Shown piece by piece: positions 35,241 through 43,759 of a stretch of 64,000 bases of DNA; position 1 is the first letter of the stretch, and each line of letters begins with the position of its first letter. The stretch covers positions 806,001-870,000 of the forward strand of contig NZ_AGIK01000001.1 of assembly GCF_000230675.1 (NCBI RefSeq), given 5' to 3'. The notes beneath the pieces are model-generated. The model had not been told where the DNA came from. It worked only from the letters and a program-made list of their open reading frames with translations, and did no database searches. Source of the DNA: Synechococcus sp. WH 8016 (lineage in GTDB: Bacteria; Cyanobacteriota; Cyanobacteriia; PCC-6307; Cyanobiaceae). The translations under genes were made by a program, and so were the position numbers.

Positions 35241-36746
35241 TCAGGGCAAAGGCGGAGGAGGAAGCACTGGAGGAGGTGGTGCTCCATAGATGATGCTCTC
35301 CTGCTCATCAGCTGAGGACACCGGTTCCGGTTCCTTGAGCGCAGGGGCTGGAGGGATGGGCTGAGGCCACGCTTCCGGATCCTCTGGAAGGATCTGATCC
35401 TCCTGAAGCAACACAGGTGGCGGTAAATCCGGAGGCAGATCGAAATCCCATGGCTGGGTCTCAGCATCTGATTGGAACGACTCGTCCTGCTCGGCCTCCA
35501 CATCAGGCCGTTCTCGGAGCACAAGTGGGTCAGCAGTAATCGGTGGTTCCCGGAGCGGTTGCCTGGTAGGAAGCGTTTCGGTGACAGGCGTGGTCTGGTT
35601 GTGATCGAGGCGTGGTGAGGGCTTAGGTGCCCAGATCATGCGCGCAATCGGCTCAACACCTTGCTCCATGACACGGTTCAAACCAGCCAAGGCGCGATCC
35701 ATCAGCTGCCCCCCATAGAAAAAGGCGCAGTCCGATGGGCCTTCACAGCGCTTGCTGCTTTCGATCCGTCGGGTCAAGTCAGCCATCAGCCCACCTTTCA
35801 GCGGGACACGACGCTCACTCAATCTGAGCAAGTAGGGAACATGCACAAAACTGGTGGCGCCACCACTAATCCAGTTGGCGTCCTCCTCCGTGAAACCTTT
35901 CACTCCCGGAATAATCAGACGACTTTTGGATGCGTGGTCGGGCATGTAGGCCGCCACAAGACCCCGCCTGCGGGCCAAATCCTTCGTCTGCTCCAGCGTG
36001 AGGCCATCCTTGCTCATCAGCATTTCGATTCGGCCATCAGATTTCAAGCCGTAGACCATGCGAATGCGTGGCAGGTAGTAACGAATCCGTTGCCCCATGC
36101 TGATGCTGTAAGCCCCCTTGTAGCTCTCAGGTGGCTCCTCCAGGTCGTTGTAAATGCTGTGCAGACCGCCCACAAACATGTCGTAGGTCTTCGCCCGGGC
36201 GGGGGTTAATTCTCCGTATCCAAAGTCAACGCTTCCATCCTTGAGGATGCCAATGAAGGCCCGTTGCCTTGAGGCCGTTCGATTGCGTCCACGCCAGACC
36301 CTGCTCCCAAGTTTCAAGTCACCGAGTGGAACGGTGATTTCCTGCCCAAACTCATCGATATGCCGCTCATACATCGGTCCAGAGACGTAGGCCAGAGCGG
36401 CGGTATCTTCAAAGGCATCCTGTTCGCGATCCCAGCCCTCAAGCAGGCCTAGGCGCACATCGCGAGGATCGAAATCAAGGGCATACACCTCATCGTCTGG
36501 TTGGTATGCAAAAGGCCCTGCTAACGCATTAGACGTTTCAACAGGCTCGAGCTCAGGGGACGTCTGCTTTTTTTCGGGGGTTCCGGGCGCAAGAGCAATC
36601 AGGCCCGCAAACACCGTGACTGGAATCACGACAATCAACCAGCGCTTTCGCCAAAGGCGTGAACGCTGGGGCGTGGGTTTGCGCTTACGTTTCTTTTTCT
36701 GAGAGGAAGTGTCTGCAGCAGAAACGGACGTCCGATTTCGAATCAC
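35241..36746 (-). CDS. Membrane-anchored protein with proline-rich tail, unknown
   Basis: 501 residues. A GTG at 36746 overlaps the pdeM stop as GTGA, so this start is preferred over TTG at 36791. A basic stretch (KKKRKRKPTPQRSRLWRKR) precedes a membrane helix (WLIVVIPVTVFAGLIALAP), anchoring the rest outside. The region at about residues 110-340 (DGSVDFGYGELTPARAK, GLKSDGRIEMLMSKDGL, GATSFVHVPYLLRL) is reminiscent of the NAGPA/phosphodiester glycosidase fold, inference only. The last 120 residues are rich in proline and glutamate. Confidence 0.65.
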   Translation of the reverse strand: MIRNRTSVSAADTSSQKKKRKRKPTPQRSRLWRKRWLIVVIPVTVFAGLIALAPGTPEKKQTSPELEPVETSNALAGPFAYQPDDEVYALDFDPRDVRLGLLEGWDREQDAFEDTAALAYVSGPMYERHIDEFGQEITVPLGDLKLGSRVWRGRNRTASRQRAFIGILKDGSVDFGYGELTPARAKTYDMFVGGLHSIYNDLEEPPESYKGAYSISMGQRIRYYLPRIRMVYGLKSDGRIEMLMSKDGLTLEQTKDLARRRGLVAAYMPDHASKSRLIIPGVKGFTEEDANWISGGATSFVHVPYLLRLSERRVPLKGGLMADLTRRIESSKRCEGPSDCAFFYGGQLMDRALAGLNRVMEQGVEPIARMIWAPKPSPRLDHNQTTPVTETLPTRQPLREPPITADPLVLRERPDVEAEQDESFQSDAETQPWDFDLPPDLPPPVLLQEDQILPEDPEAWPQPIPPAPALKEPEPVSSADEQESIIYGAPPPPVLPPPPLP

Positions 36747-37483
36747 CGGACCAGCCTTCCTTTTCGAGCTCGGGATTCGGGGTTCTGCCAAGGAACGATG
36801 GTGCCCTCAGCCACCAGCCACTTGCGATCAAGCTGACCGCATTCATGTCCTCCCGTCAACTCACCAAAGGATGGAATCAACATTCTTTCCTCAGTGGCGT
36901 CGTAGGCAAAGCAGGGAAGTCGAAGGCGATCACCCCCAAAACTGAGGGTCGCAACGGGATGAATGTGCCCGCAGATATTAAGCAAACAAGCTTTTTGGCT
37001 GGAATGATCCGGTGGATGCTCAGGCTCATGGCTCAACCAAAGCTGTCCGAGTTGATAGCTCGGATGCTGAGGCATCCCCACAAGTTGGCAGGGTCGATCA
37101 TGGTTCCCCCCCACCAGGGTGATGGCACAACCGGTGAGCTCAGGCAATGCCTTCAACGTCTCGCGTAGAGGGTGGGTCAAGCCAAGCGGACCATGAACCA
37201 AATCACCAAGGATGATCAGGGTCTTGGGCTTCACGCGCGCGCAGAGATCCAACAGTGGATTGAGCGTGCCGCGATCGCCATCACTGGGCAGGGGGATGCC
37301 GTGGGCTTGAAACACCTCGGCCTTACCCAAATGCAGATCGGCAATCAGGAGTTCACGCCCTTCAGGACGCCAGAGAGCTTTCTCAGGGAGCAACTCAAGC
37401 CGCTCCTGCTCCCAGCTCCAGGACGTGCCATACCCTTCTCGCGAAGGGACACCGTTTCGTAATCGGCTCAACTCTGCACTCAA
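36743..37483 (-). CDS. pdeM: Calcineurin-like metallophosphoesterase, PdeM type
   Basis: 246 residues. Metal-binding motifs: LLIADLHLGKAEVF, IILGDLVHG, LVGGNHDR and ICGHIHPV. The block ALWRPEGRELLIADLHLGK fits the ligase-associated DNA damage endonuclease PdeM. The usual partners (ATP-dependent ligase, Lhr-type helicase, LigD-like exonuclease) are not adjacent here. It may therefore act alone or with distant partners. Start TTG at 37483 is by frame only. Confidence 0.85.
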   Translation of the reverse strand: MSAELSRLRNGVPSREGYGTSWSWEQERLELLPEKALWRPEGRELLIADLHLGKAEVFQAHGIPLPSDGDRGTLNPLLDLCARVKPKTLIILGDLVHGPLGLTHPLRETLKALPELTGCAITLVGGNHDRPCQLVGMPQHPSYQLGQLWLSHEPEHPPDHSSQKACLLNICGHIHPVATLSFGGDRLRLPCFAYDATEERMLIPSFGELTGGHECGQLDRKWLVAEGTIVPWQNPESRARKGRLVR

Positions 37484-37653
37484 AAGGTGACCCCTTCACA
37501 CCATCCTGACGTCTTCAGCAGGCCGGTGAAAGCCAGGAAAGCAGAAAGGATTTCTGCCAAGACCCTCCAATCCCACAGCACGGGTTTCCAACAGCCATTT
37601 GATTGCAGATATCACACATCCCTTGCTTAGGGAGTTCCCTGAAGACAGCTGTG

Positions 37654-37767
37654 ATGAGAGTCTTTGGAGTAAGACGCATTGAATTGATGACCCTGGCATT
37701 GCTACTGGCCCTCCTTGGATCGTTAATGGCCATGGGTTTGATTATTCGACGCCTTGAAAGGGGCTAA
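37654..37767 (+). CDS. 37-residue membrane microprotein
   Basis: ATG at 37654 or 37687. Hydrophobic helix LALLLALLGSLMAMGLII followed by a basic tail RRLERG. It ends 16 bases before the GTG of the channel gene, same strand, so it may share a transcript. Not matched to any photosystem or cytochrome b6f small subunit that I recall. Confidence 0.5.
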   Translation: MRVFGVRRIELMTLALLLALLGSLMAMGLIIRRLERG

Positions 37768-37782
37768 CCAGACGAGGTCACA

Positions 37783-38847
37783 GTGATCCGTACTCTTCTA
37801 TTAACGGGAATCGTCCTGATTTCGCTTCCCATTCAGGGATTCGCCAAAGAGTTGCGCGTGGGAGTTAGCGGATCGCCTCCCTTTGTGATGGAAAAGGATG
37901 GTGTGCTGAGTGGGATCAGTATTGAAATCTGGAAAGACGTCGCCAACCGTCTCGATCACCAGTACAAATTTGTTGTTCACACGAACACGAATGCAAATGT
38001 GCAAGCTGTCGCAGAGGGCAGCATTGATCTAGCCATTGGCCCCATCAGCATTACTCCAAAGCGATTAGCCAATCCAAAGATCGATTTCACCCAACCCTAT
38101 TTCCATGGCTACGAAGGATTACTCATCCCCAAAAAGGCGCCAGGACTGATTGCACGTCTACGACCTTTTATTGGCTGGGCAGCTTTGTCATCGGTTGGCA
38201 TCTTAGTTTCTCTTCTATTCATTTTTGGAAATCTCATATGGCTAGCTGAGCGACGTAAAAACACGGAACAGTTTCCTCGTGAATACCTGCATGGCGTTGG
38301 GAACGGAATGTGGTTTGGGCTGGTCACTCTCACCACGGTCGGATACGGCGATCGGGCACCACTTTCAAGAAGTGGACGCACAATTGCTGGTGTTTGGATG
38401 GTGATGTCACTGGTAGCGGTTTCATCAATCACCGCTGGTCTTGCATCAGCATTTACATTGTCACTAGCGGAACTGGCACCTTCATCCATTCGAAACAAAG
38501 GTGATTTAAGGGGAAAACGAATAGCCGTCGTAGAAGGAACAACAAGCCTAAAATGGGGGAGATTATATGAAATCAATCCATTCCTAACCAAAAATCTCAA
38601 CGAAGCAATCGAAATCTTAAAGGAGGGAAAGGTGGAAGGAATTATCTTCGACGAAGCCCCCCTACGCCACTATCTCAAAGAAAACAAAGAGAGTCATTTG
38701 AAATTAGCCAACTTTCCACTAGCCGTCCAAACCTACGGATTCGTCCTACCAATGGGAAGCCCATTGAGGAATCCATTAAATATTGAACTGCTAGGAATGG
38801 AACGGAATGGAGAAACAGAACGTATTGAAAATAGATTATTGGACTAG
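37783..38847 (+). CDS. GluR0-type ligand-gated potassium channel
   Basis: 354 residues, GTG start. Signal peptide 1-21; first half of a periplasmic amino-acid-binding domain about 23-118 (ELRVGVSGSPPFVMEKDG); membrane segments about 130-153 and 200-225; a pore loop with the potassium filter TTVGYGD at 184-190; second half of the binding domain about 235-340 (GKRIAVVEGTTS). This is the architecture of the cyanobacterial glutamate receptor GluR0. It should open a K+ pore on amino acid binding. Ligand cannot be told. Confidence 0.92.
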   Translation: MIRTLLLTGIVLISLPIQGFAKELRVGVSGSPPFVMEKDGVLSGISIEIWKDVANRLDHQYKFVVHTNTNANVQAVAEGSIDLAIGPISITPKRLANPKIDFTQPYFHGYEGLLIPKKAPGLIARLRPFIGWAALSSVGILVSLLFIFGNLIWLAERRKNTEQFPREYLHGVGNGMWFGLVTLTTVGYGDRAPLSRSGRTIAGVWMVMSLVAVSSITAGLASAFTLSLAELAPSSIRNKGDLRGKRIAVVEGTTSLKWGRLYEINPFLTKNLNEAIEILKEGKVEGIIFDEAPLRHYLKENKESHLKLANFPLAVQTYGFVLPMGSPLRNPLNIELLGMERNGETERIENRLLD

Positions 38848-38855
38848 GAATTCTC

Positions 38856-39092
38856 TTATTGAATAACCGTGTGCCGTCTTAAACCATCTTCGATCAAAAA
38901 TGTTGCCAAGCTGCTGCAGCTCCTCCCCTCCTTCAGAGCCTGCTGCTTAAGCCGATTCATAATGCCAGCCGGAAGCGTCACGTTAAGCCGCTCGGACGTG
39001 GCTGCCTCGGCCACTTGACCTGCGCTGATTGCAGGGTCCCCAGGAAGGAGCTGATCCTGCAACTCATGGAGCAGACTTTCGAGGAATGACAC
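38856..39092 (-). CDS. Ribbon-helix-helix protein (antitoxin-like)
   Basis: 78 residues. The C-terminal half RLNVTLPAGIMNRLKQQALKEG then SLATFLIEDGL is a typical RHH strand-helix-helix. Such proteins are often antitoxins, but no toxin-like gene lies next to it. It may instead be a free-standing regulator. Convergent with the channel gene. Confidence 0.75.
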   Translation of the reverse strand: MSFLESLLHELQDQLLPGDPAISAGQVAEAATSERLNVTLPAGIMNRLKQQALKEGRSCSSLATFLIEDGLRRHTVIQ

Positions 39093-39185
39093 GATTACGT
39101 TACGCAGGCGAGACCAAAGCGTACCGCATTAAGACATCTGGCTCCGGTTAGTCTCTTTGTATTGAAGGGAAGACCAACTCGACGA

Positions 39186-39782
39186 ATGGATACGCTGACG
39201 CTTCATCTTGAGCCAGGCCAAGACCTGCTGCTATCGCTTTCGGCGATAGCCCAAGAGAAACGAATCAGCGGATTTTTACTCGGGGTGGTTGGAAATTTAT
39301 CAAAAGCATCTTTTCAGTGTCCAGGACGCGACAAACCAACCGTTCTCGAAGGTGAATTAGAGATCATCACCTTAAATGGCACCTTTGATGCCGATGGGGT
39401 TCATCTCCACTTAAGCCTCTCCGATGGAGCATGTCAGGTCTGGGGCGGGCACCTCGAACAGGGCTCGCTGATCATGAAAGGTGCCGATCTACTTCTAGGC
39501 ATTCTCAAACAGGGTCAAGAAGCGCAAAGGGCCCACAAAACACGCTTAGAGATCGCCGTCCTTCCTGGATGTCCATGGTGCAACAGTGCCCTACGCCTAT
39601 TAGAGGCTTACAACATTCCACATCGAGTCATCACTGTTGACAACGACCTCACCTTTCAACAATGCAAACAACGTAGTGGGATGAATACGTTCCCACAAGT
39701 CTTTATTGACGGCACAACAATTGGTGGTTTCGACAGTCTTGAAAAGCTACAGCGATCAGGCGAATTGATCGCACTCAAATAA
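39186..39782 (+). CDS. PPC/DUF296 domain fused to glutaredoxin
   Basis: 198 residues, ATG at 39186. Residues 1-115 match the PPC (DUF296) domain: LHLEPGQDLLLSLSAIAQEK, GFLLGVVGNLSKASFQ, LEIITLNGTF, HLHLSLSDGACQVWGGHL. Residues 118-198 are a glutaredoxin with active site CPWC at 129-132, the cis-proline in NTFPQVFID and the glutathione-binding GGFDSLEKL. PPC occurs in plant AT-hook proteins and stand-alone bacterial proteins. The fusion suggests a redox-controlled PPC function; this is inference. Confidence 0.9.
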   Translation: MDTLTLHLEPGQDLLLSLSAIAQEKRISGFLLGVVGNLSKASFQCPGRDKPTVLEGELEIITLNGTFDADGVHLHLSLSDGACQVWGGHLEQGSLIMKGADLLLGILKQGQEAQRAHKTRLEIAVLPGCPWCNSALRLLEAYNIPHRVITVDNDLTFQQCKQRSGMNTFPQVFIDGTTIGGFDSLEKLQRSGELIALK

Positions 39783-39899
39783 GCACAGTGCTCATCGGAA
39801 TCAAGAATTTAAACAACACTTAGACAAGAAATATCCTCGCATCAACCGAGAAAAAGACAAAGTGTCTCTCACAATGGATGGTTGTTTCAAGGTGAACAA

Positions 39900-40196
39900 T
39901 TACTTTTCTCTAAACTGCTGTTTCTCATGAAGCAACTCAGTTTCTAGTTGTTGAATCAACTTCGTAACAAGCGCCTGAAACTCAGGCTGACAACCGCGGA
40001 ACGCAGCTTTATGGCGAATCGGCTCGTTTCGCGTTCTGAGATCCGTCAGCATCAGCTGCAAGGCATCAATTTTTGCTGTGAAATTCATAGCCGAGTGTGT
40101 CTCACAAAAAGAGACTATGACACCATTGGGATCTTGAGAAGCATTTGTAACCGAAGCAGTGGTACTGAGCAAGCCAAGGCAGACCACCAAAGGCAA
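39900..40196 (-). CDS. Small exported protein, unknown
   Basis: 98 residues; N-terminus PLVVCLGLLSTTASVTNAS is signal-like. The mature part has cysteines in FCETH and RGCQPE and ends in an amphipathic helix (IQQLETELLHEKQQFREK). Start is TTG at 40196 by frame. No family recognised. Confidence 0.5.
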   Translation of the reverse strand: MPLVVCLGLLSTTASVTNASQDPNGVIVSFCETHSAMNFTAKIDALQLMLTDLRTRNEPIRHKAAFRGCQPEFQALVTKLIQQLETELLHEKQQFREK

Positions 40197-40402
40197 AAAA
40201 GCTATTCAAGCGTGGACTAAAAATGCATTTATCACAGACAACATGAACGCAGCAAGGGTTTAACCACAAAAAGCCTGAGTAAAATAGACGAGATTAATCA
40301 CTGCACCCCATTCCTGATGGGAGAAGGCGCGATTAGAACGAGTATAATTTTGGTGCAAAGGATGTACCCTGCAGGGCTAATAACTCCAGGAGAAAACAGT
40401 CA

Positions 40403-40621
40403 ATGTCCAATCGATCCTGCCCGCGCTGTGGATCAAACTCTCTCCGGGCCGATCGCTCCCTTGGTGGACGCATCGTTTGCACAAATTGTGGTACGCCAGT
40501 TGGTCAAGGACAAACCTACAGAGCCAATCAACAATCATTTCGCACAAATAATCGGCCCTGGATTTGGTGGGCCATCGGACTCGGAACACTGCTCATTATT
40601 ATTATGATTCAATCCAGTTAA
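40403..40621 (+). CDS. Zinc-ribbon membrane protein
   Basis: 72 residues. MSNRSCPRCGS and VCTNCGTPVGQG form a four-cysteine ribbon like TFIIB ribbons; a C-terminal membrane helix (WIWWAIGLGTLLIIIMIQ) follows. A membrane-tethered zinc ribbon. Stands alone. Confidence 0.75.
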   Translation: MSNRSCPRCGSNSLRADRSLGGRIVCTNCGTPVGQGQTYRANQQSFRTNNRPWIWWAIGLGTLLIIIMIQSS

Positions 40622-40674
40622 TATTGCCCGCTGAGAATCCGCCAGAAAGCCAAATAAACATCAACAAATTAATT

Positions 40675-41187
40675 TCACAGGGTAGTAAAATATCTCCAAG
40701 GAATACCAAATGTCGCTAGTGCATGACCATTGTCACCTGTCTCAGCAGGAAAGACCGCTGCAATGGCCAACTCGTCATCTTCAAAACAAGTGCGTGATTT
40801 AACAACAAAACCAGCCAAATCATCAGCTCCCCACATCAATGTGCCAGCTTTTTTCTCTTCTTGATATTCATCAAAAACTTCAGCAAACTCTTTTCCATGC
40901 TGACCGTTTAGCATTTCATCAATAGCAGCATCAGAGCCACGGTCAGGATAAATATCAAACAATTGACGAATTAAGGGATGGTCAATCTTGGTTGAGACGC
41001 GCAATACATTTCCCAAACTCCCAACCGACGATTGCATCAACACAGGTGGTTCTTGTCGCGCATCAATGACAGCCACTGGAAGGTTGAAATCCCATACCAG
41101 GCGCTTTTTCACGTCAGCGGCAACGACAGCCAAAGGCTCAGACAACTGCTCCACCAATCGCTTGACACGGTCTTCTGAAATAGTCAT
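40675..41187 (-). CDS. Hypothetical soluble protein
   Basis: 170 residues, acidic, no signal. Contains VKRLVEQLSEPLAVVAADVKKRLVWDFNLPVAVI, IDEMLNGQHGKEFAEVFDEYQ, and a TLMWGADDLAGFVV segment. No recognised domain. ATG at 41187. Confidence 0.6.
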   Translation of the reverse strand: MTISEDRVKRLVEQLSEPLAVVAADVKKRLVWDFNLPVAVIDARQEPPVLMQSSVGSLGNVLRVSTKIDHPLIRQLFDIYPDRGSDAAIDEMLNGQHGKEFAEVFDEYQEEKKAGTLMWGADDLAGFVVKSRTCFEDDELAIAAVFPAETGDNGHALATFGIPWRYFTTL

Positions 41188-41396
41188 GCATACAAAATAA
41201 CGGTTAGAAACGACAGCTGTAATGGTTCCATCATGGTGTCAACAACAAAGTGCTTGATACCAATGGGTCATACGGTCGCTCAACCGCCATTTAAATAACA
41301 ATTACGGACTATCAAAAACAATCATATCAACAATTTCATCCAAAGAAGATTTTGTAGAGAACTACAGAACCAAGCCTGAGATCCTTAGGCCAGAAG

Positions 41397-41513
41397 TTAA
41401 ACAAGTCCATCCGCATACATCCACATCGCAGTCATCACTCCCACGGCAATAGTAATCATCAGCACACTCATGCTGATGGTGTTAAAGCGAATCCGCCTTT
41501 GAATTTCGGCCAT
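41397..41513 (-). CDS. 38-residue membrane microprotein
   Basis: MAEIQRRIRFNTISMSVLMI then a hydrophobic segment ending YADGLV; one membrane helix. ATG at 41513 is more natural than the upstream TTG-type starts. Unknown. Confidence 0.5.
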   Translation of the reverse strand: MAEIQRRIRFNTISMSVLMITIAVGVMTAMWMYADGLV

Positions 41514-41596
41514 AACTTTTATCCCTAGAGGTGCCATGACAATACGACAAATAAAAGATCGTGACGAATTCTTATTATTCCTTCGCGAAAGATATC

Positions 41597-41935
41597 TCAA
41601 TTCCGCATCTCAATCCCAAAAACCCTGTAAGGCCAATGGATCTCAAGGAGTGCATGCAAGGCCGGATCAAGCGAAAACGAGAAAAACTCAAGATCGCTCA
41701 AAGCCACGAGCTCACTTAGAGACGATTGCTTGAAGGCAGCAGCATGCATCGCGTCATTCACCATATTCGACGCAAACAAAGATTCAAAAAGTCCAATTGC
41801 TCTGAATACATGTCTATTCAGAAATATTGAATGAATCAACAAAAGCTCAAGGCGTTCTAACGAATACTCGCTGCTTGCAACAAACAACATCTCCATGCAA
41901 AGCCCAAGAAGCCAAGGCCAATACAATGGAATCAT
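41597..41935 (-). CDS. Possible hypothetical protein
   Basis: 112 residues from MIPLYWPWLLGLCMEML at 41935. Helical, with LERLELLLIHSIFLNRHVFRAIGLFES and SLDPALHALLEIHW. A longer version to 42142 would overlap the divergent exported protein. Uncertain whether real. Confidence 0.35.
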   Translation of the reverse strand: MIPLYWPWLLGLCMEMLFVASSEYSLERLELLLIHSIFLNRHVFRAIGLFESLFASNMVNDAMHAAAFKQSSLSELVALSDLEFFSFSLDPALHALLEIHWPYRVFGIEMRN

Positions 41936-41969
41936 GAGTCTGTAGAATTTGCCGAGTGAGGACAATGAA

Positions 41970-42347
41970 ATGCAAATTTTCATCCCTAAAAGGCAAGCTT
42001 TTATTATTTTGCTATTGGCAGTATTCTCAGTCCTAAACCCAGCCCCTGCAGATAACAAAAAAAATGAAGAATGGGTTGATATTGGAATATCAGAAGAACA
42101 CAAAAAGATATCTATCAAAAAAATAAGAGGGTTGGGGGACAACGAGTTTTCCTATCAAAACTCAGACAACAACATTATTCTTGTAAACTGCAAAGACGAC
42201 AAAATCTTGATGAGATATTGGTACATCACCCAAATTAACACCTACAGCAAAGAAGAGGTTACGAGCAAGATGCGATGGCATAGGGCAACGCCCCAATCAC
42301 AAGCACAACAAGAAAGCGAATTTGTGTGCAACAATCATAACAATTAA
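41970..42347 (+). CDS. Small exported protein, unknown
   Basis: 125 residues starting MQIFIPKRQAFIILLLAVFS. A signal peptide ends near residue 25 (PAPA). The mature part is charged, with two cysteines (ILVNCKDDK and FVCNN), a possible disulfide. AT-rich codon use. Unknown. Confidence 0.5.
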   Translation: MQIFIPKRQAFIILLLAVFSVLNPAPADNKKNEEWVDIGISEEHKKISIKKIRGLGDNEFSYQNSDNNIILVNCKDDKILMRYWYITQINTYSKEEVTSKMRWHRATPQSQAQQESEFVCNNHNN

Positions 42348-42689
42348 AGAGATTGACCTGAATCAAGACATGATCTCGAAATCAAAAGCAAAAATCCAAA
42401 CACAGCAACAAAAATCCCATGAATCAACCTCCATAAAAATAGATTCCTTAGCCTTTCGATCTACATCGGCAGACAAAAGCAAATAAAAAATAGACTGCAT
42501 AAGTACATGGAACGTCAAAAGAGGCATTCATCGCAAACAAGCGCATCTTCAGGCTCTCGAAAGTCTCCAAAGCATTGGAAATGATCTATGCACGACGTCA
42601 GGCACTCGCCGCGAAAGAGCTTCATTTTTGTTTTGTAAAGTCAAGACCAAAATCGAACAGACTGATTCTGGACCCTTGATCAACTGAGC
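42348..42689. other. Intergenic stretch, no gene called
   Basis: Two short frames of 25 and 32 codons and a start-less frame exist here, but none has a ribosome site or family features. Likely decayed or regulatory. Confidence 0.4.
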
Positions 42690-43175
42690 ATGATTCGAAC
42701 TGTGCACTCTGCACTTTTCGCCTTCGCACTGGTGGCCTGCTTCGTCATCTATCCGTCCACTGCCATCGCTTGTGTTGAAGGATTGGCTTGGGGAATGCCC
42801 CAATCAGAAATCAACGACCACCTCCACGGTGCCATCAAACAGGAAGACCTCAACTCTCAACGCTTGATCGCTCGTAACGTCCATCTCGATCAATTACCTG
42901 TTCCGCAGCTCACGTTGGACATGAACGAGCAAGGTGGACTGGAGTCACTGGCTTACGAGTTCAGCATGGATGACATGACAGAAGTCCTTGCTGGTTTAAG
43001 TGCTCGGCACGGCAAGCCAATCAGCACATCAATCAAAGAAAACAGCTATGAGGATCAGCTCTGGGTCTGGAACACAGGTGAGGACCTGATCACAGCCGTA
43101 AAACGAACAAACGGACATGTGCAGAAATTTCTGATTGCCTACCGACCAAGCCGACTCAACCCCGAAACGCTCTAA
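42690..43175 (+). CDS. Exported protein, unknown
   Basis: 161 residues with signal peptide (SALFAFALVACFVIYPSTAIA). Mature part begins CVEGLAWGMPQSEINDHL; LAWGMPQSEI resembles the first repeat of small secreted proteins where WGMS-x-E-V recurs. The rest (DMTEVLAGLSARHGKPIS) matches the common secreted pattern YxxL...L...YG.P. Function unknown. Confidence 0.65.
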   Translation: MIRTVHSALFAFALVACFVIYPSTAIACVEGLAWGMPQSEINDHLHGAIKQEDLNSQRLIARNVHLDQLPVPQLTLDMNEQGGLESLAYEFSMDDMTEVLAGLSARHGKPISTSIKENSYEDQLWVWNTGEDLITAVKRTNGHVQKFLIAYRPSRLNPETL

Positions 43176-43234
43176 GCATTTCATCCCCTGAAAAGCTTGC
43201 TATCACTGCAAAGAGAATCCAATACCATCAGCAG

Positions 43235-43429
43235 ATGAGTGATTTTTTTTACTCTCTAGCAAGCTGGAGATGGCCGATCGCAATCGTTCTTTCCTTCTTT
43301 TTTGTGAGTCGTGCCCTCATTGTGATTGCAAGAATGGGGATCCGAGTTGAAATTTTCACGCGTCTCCCCATTCTTGTAGGGACCGGAAGGGAGCCGATCA
43401 AAGCGGAGGTTGGCAAAGTGCGGATCTAA
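43235..43429 (+). CDS. Small membrane protein
   Basis: 64 residues, ATG at 43235; one membrane helix WPIAIVLSFFFVSRALIVIA, then a basic C-terminal part ending KVRI. Not recognised. Confidence 0.5.
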   Translation: MSDFFYSLASWRWPIAIVLSFFFVSRALIVIARMGIRVEIFTRLPILVGTGREPIKAEVGKVRI

Positions 43430-43456
43430 GAGACACGCACCCAACACCGATTGATT

Positions 43457-43720
43457 TCAGATTCTCTCGATCTCTCGATTGATCTCCTCTTCACTGAACG
43501 CGTGACGATGAGGGTGAGTGATTTTCCATCCTTGAATCAGCAAAGCAGCCCCCCAGCCGAGAAGTGAGTAGATCGGCCAGAAAAAGCCAAATCCACTCAA
43601 AGCCCACACAACAATCAAGAGAGCATTCACCCAGAGGTAATTGATCACTTGATGCCGATAGGCCCTCTTGAGGCTAAGACGGCTGATGGCAAAGCGGCGA
43701 ATATCATCAACATGATTCAT
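43457..43720 (-). CDS. 2TM-domain protein
   Basis: 87 residues. Two membrane segments flank the loop: VINYLWVNALLIVVWALSG and FFWPIYSLLGWGAALLIQGW, followed by the conserved ITHPHRHAF. This is the 2TM domain also attached to some LytTR histidine kinases and often stand-alone. Role unknown. Confidence 0.8.
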   Translation of the reverse strand: MNHVDDIRRFAISRLSLKRAYRHQVINYLWVNALLIVVWALSGFGFFWPIYSLLGWGAALLIQGWKITHPHRHAFSEEEINREIERI

Positions 43721-43759
43721 AAATACTAGGAGATTTAATCTCTAAAATGCTAGCAAAAA

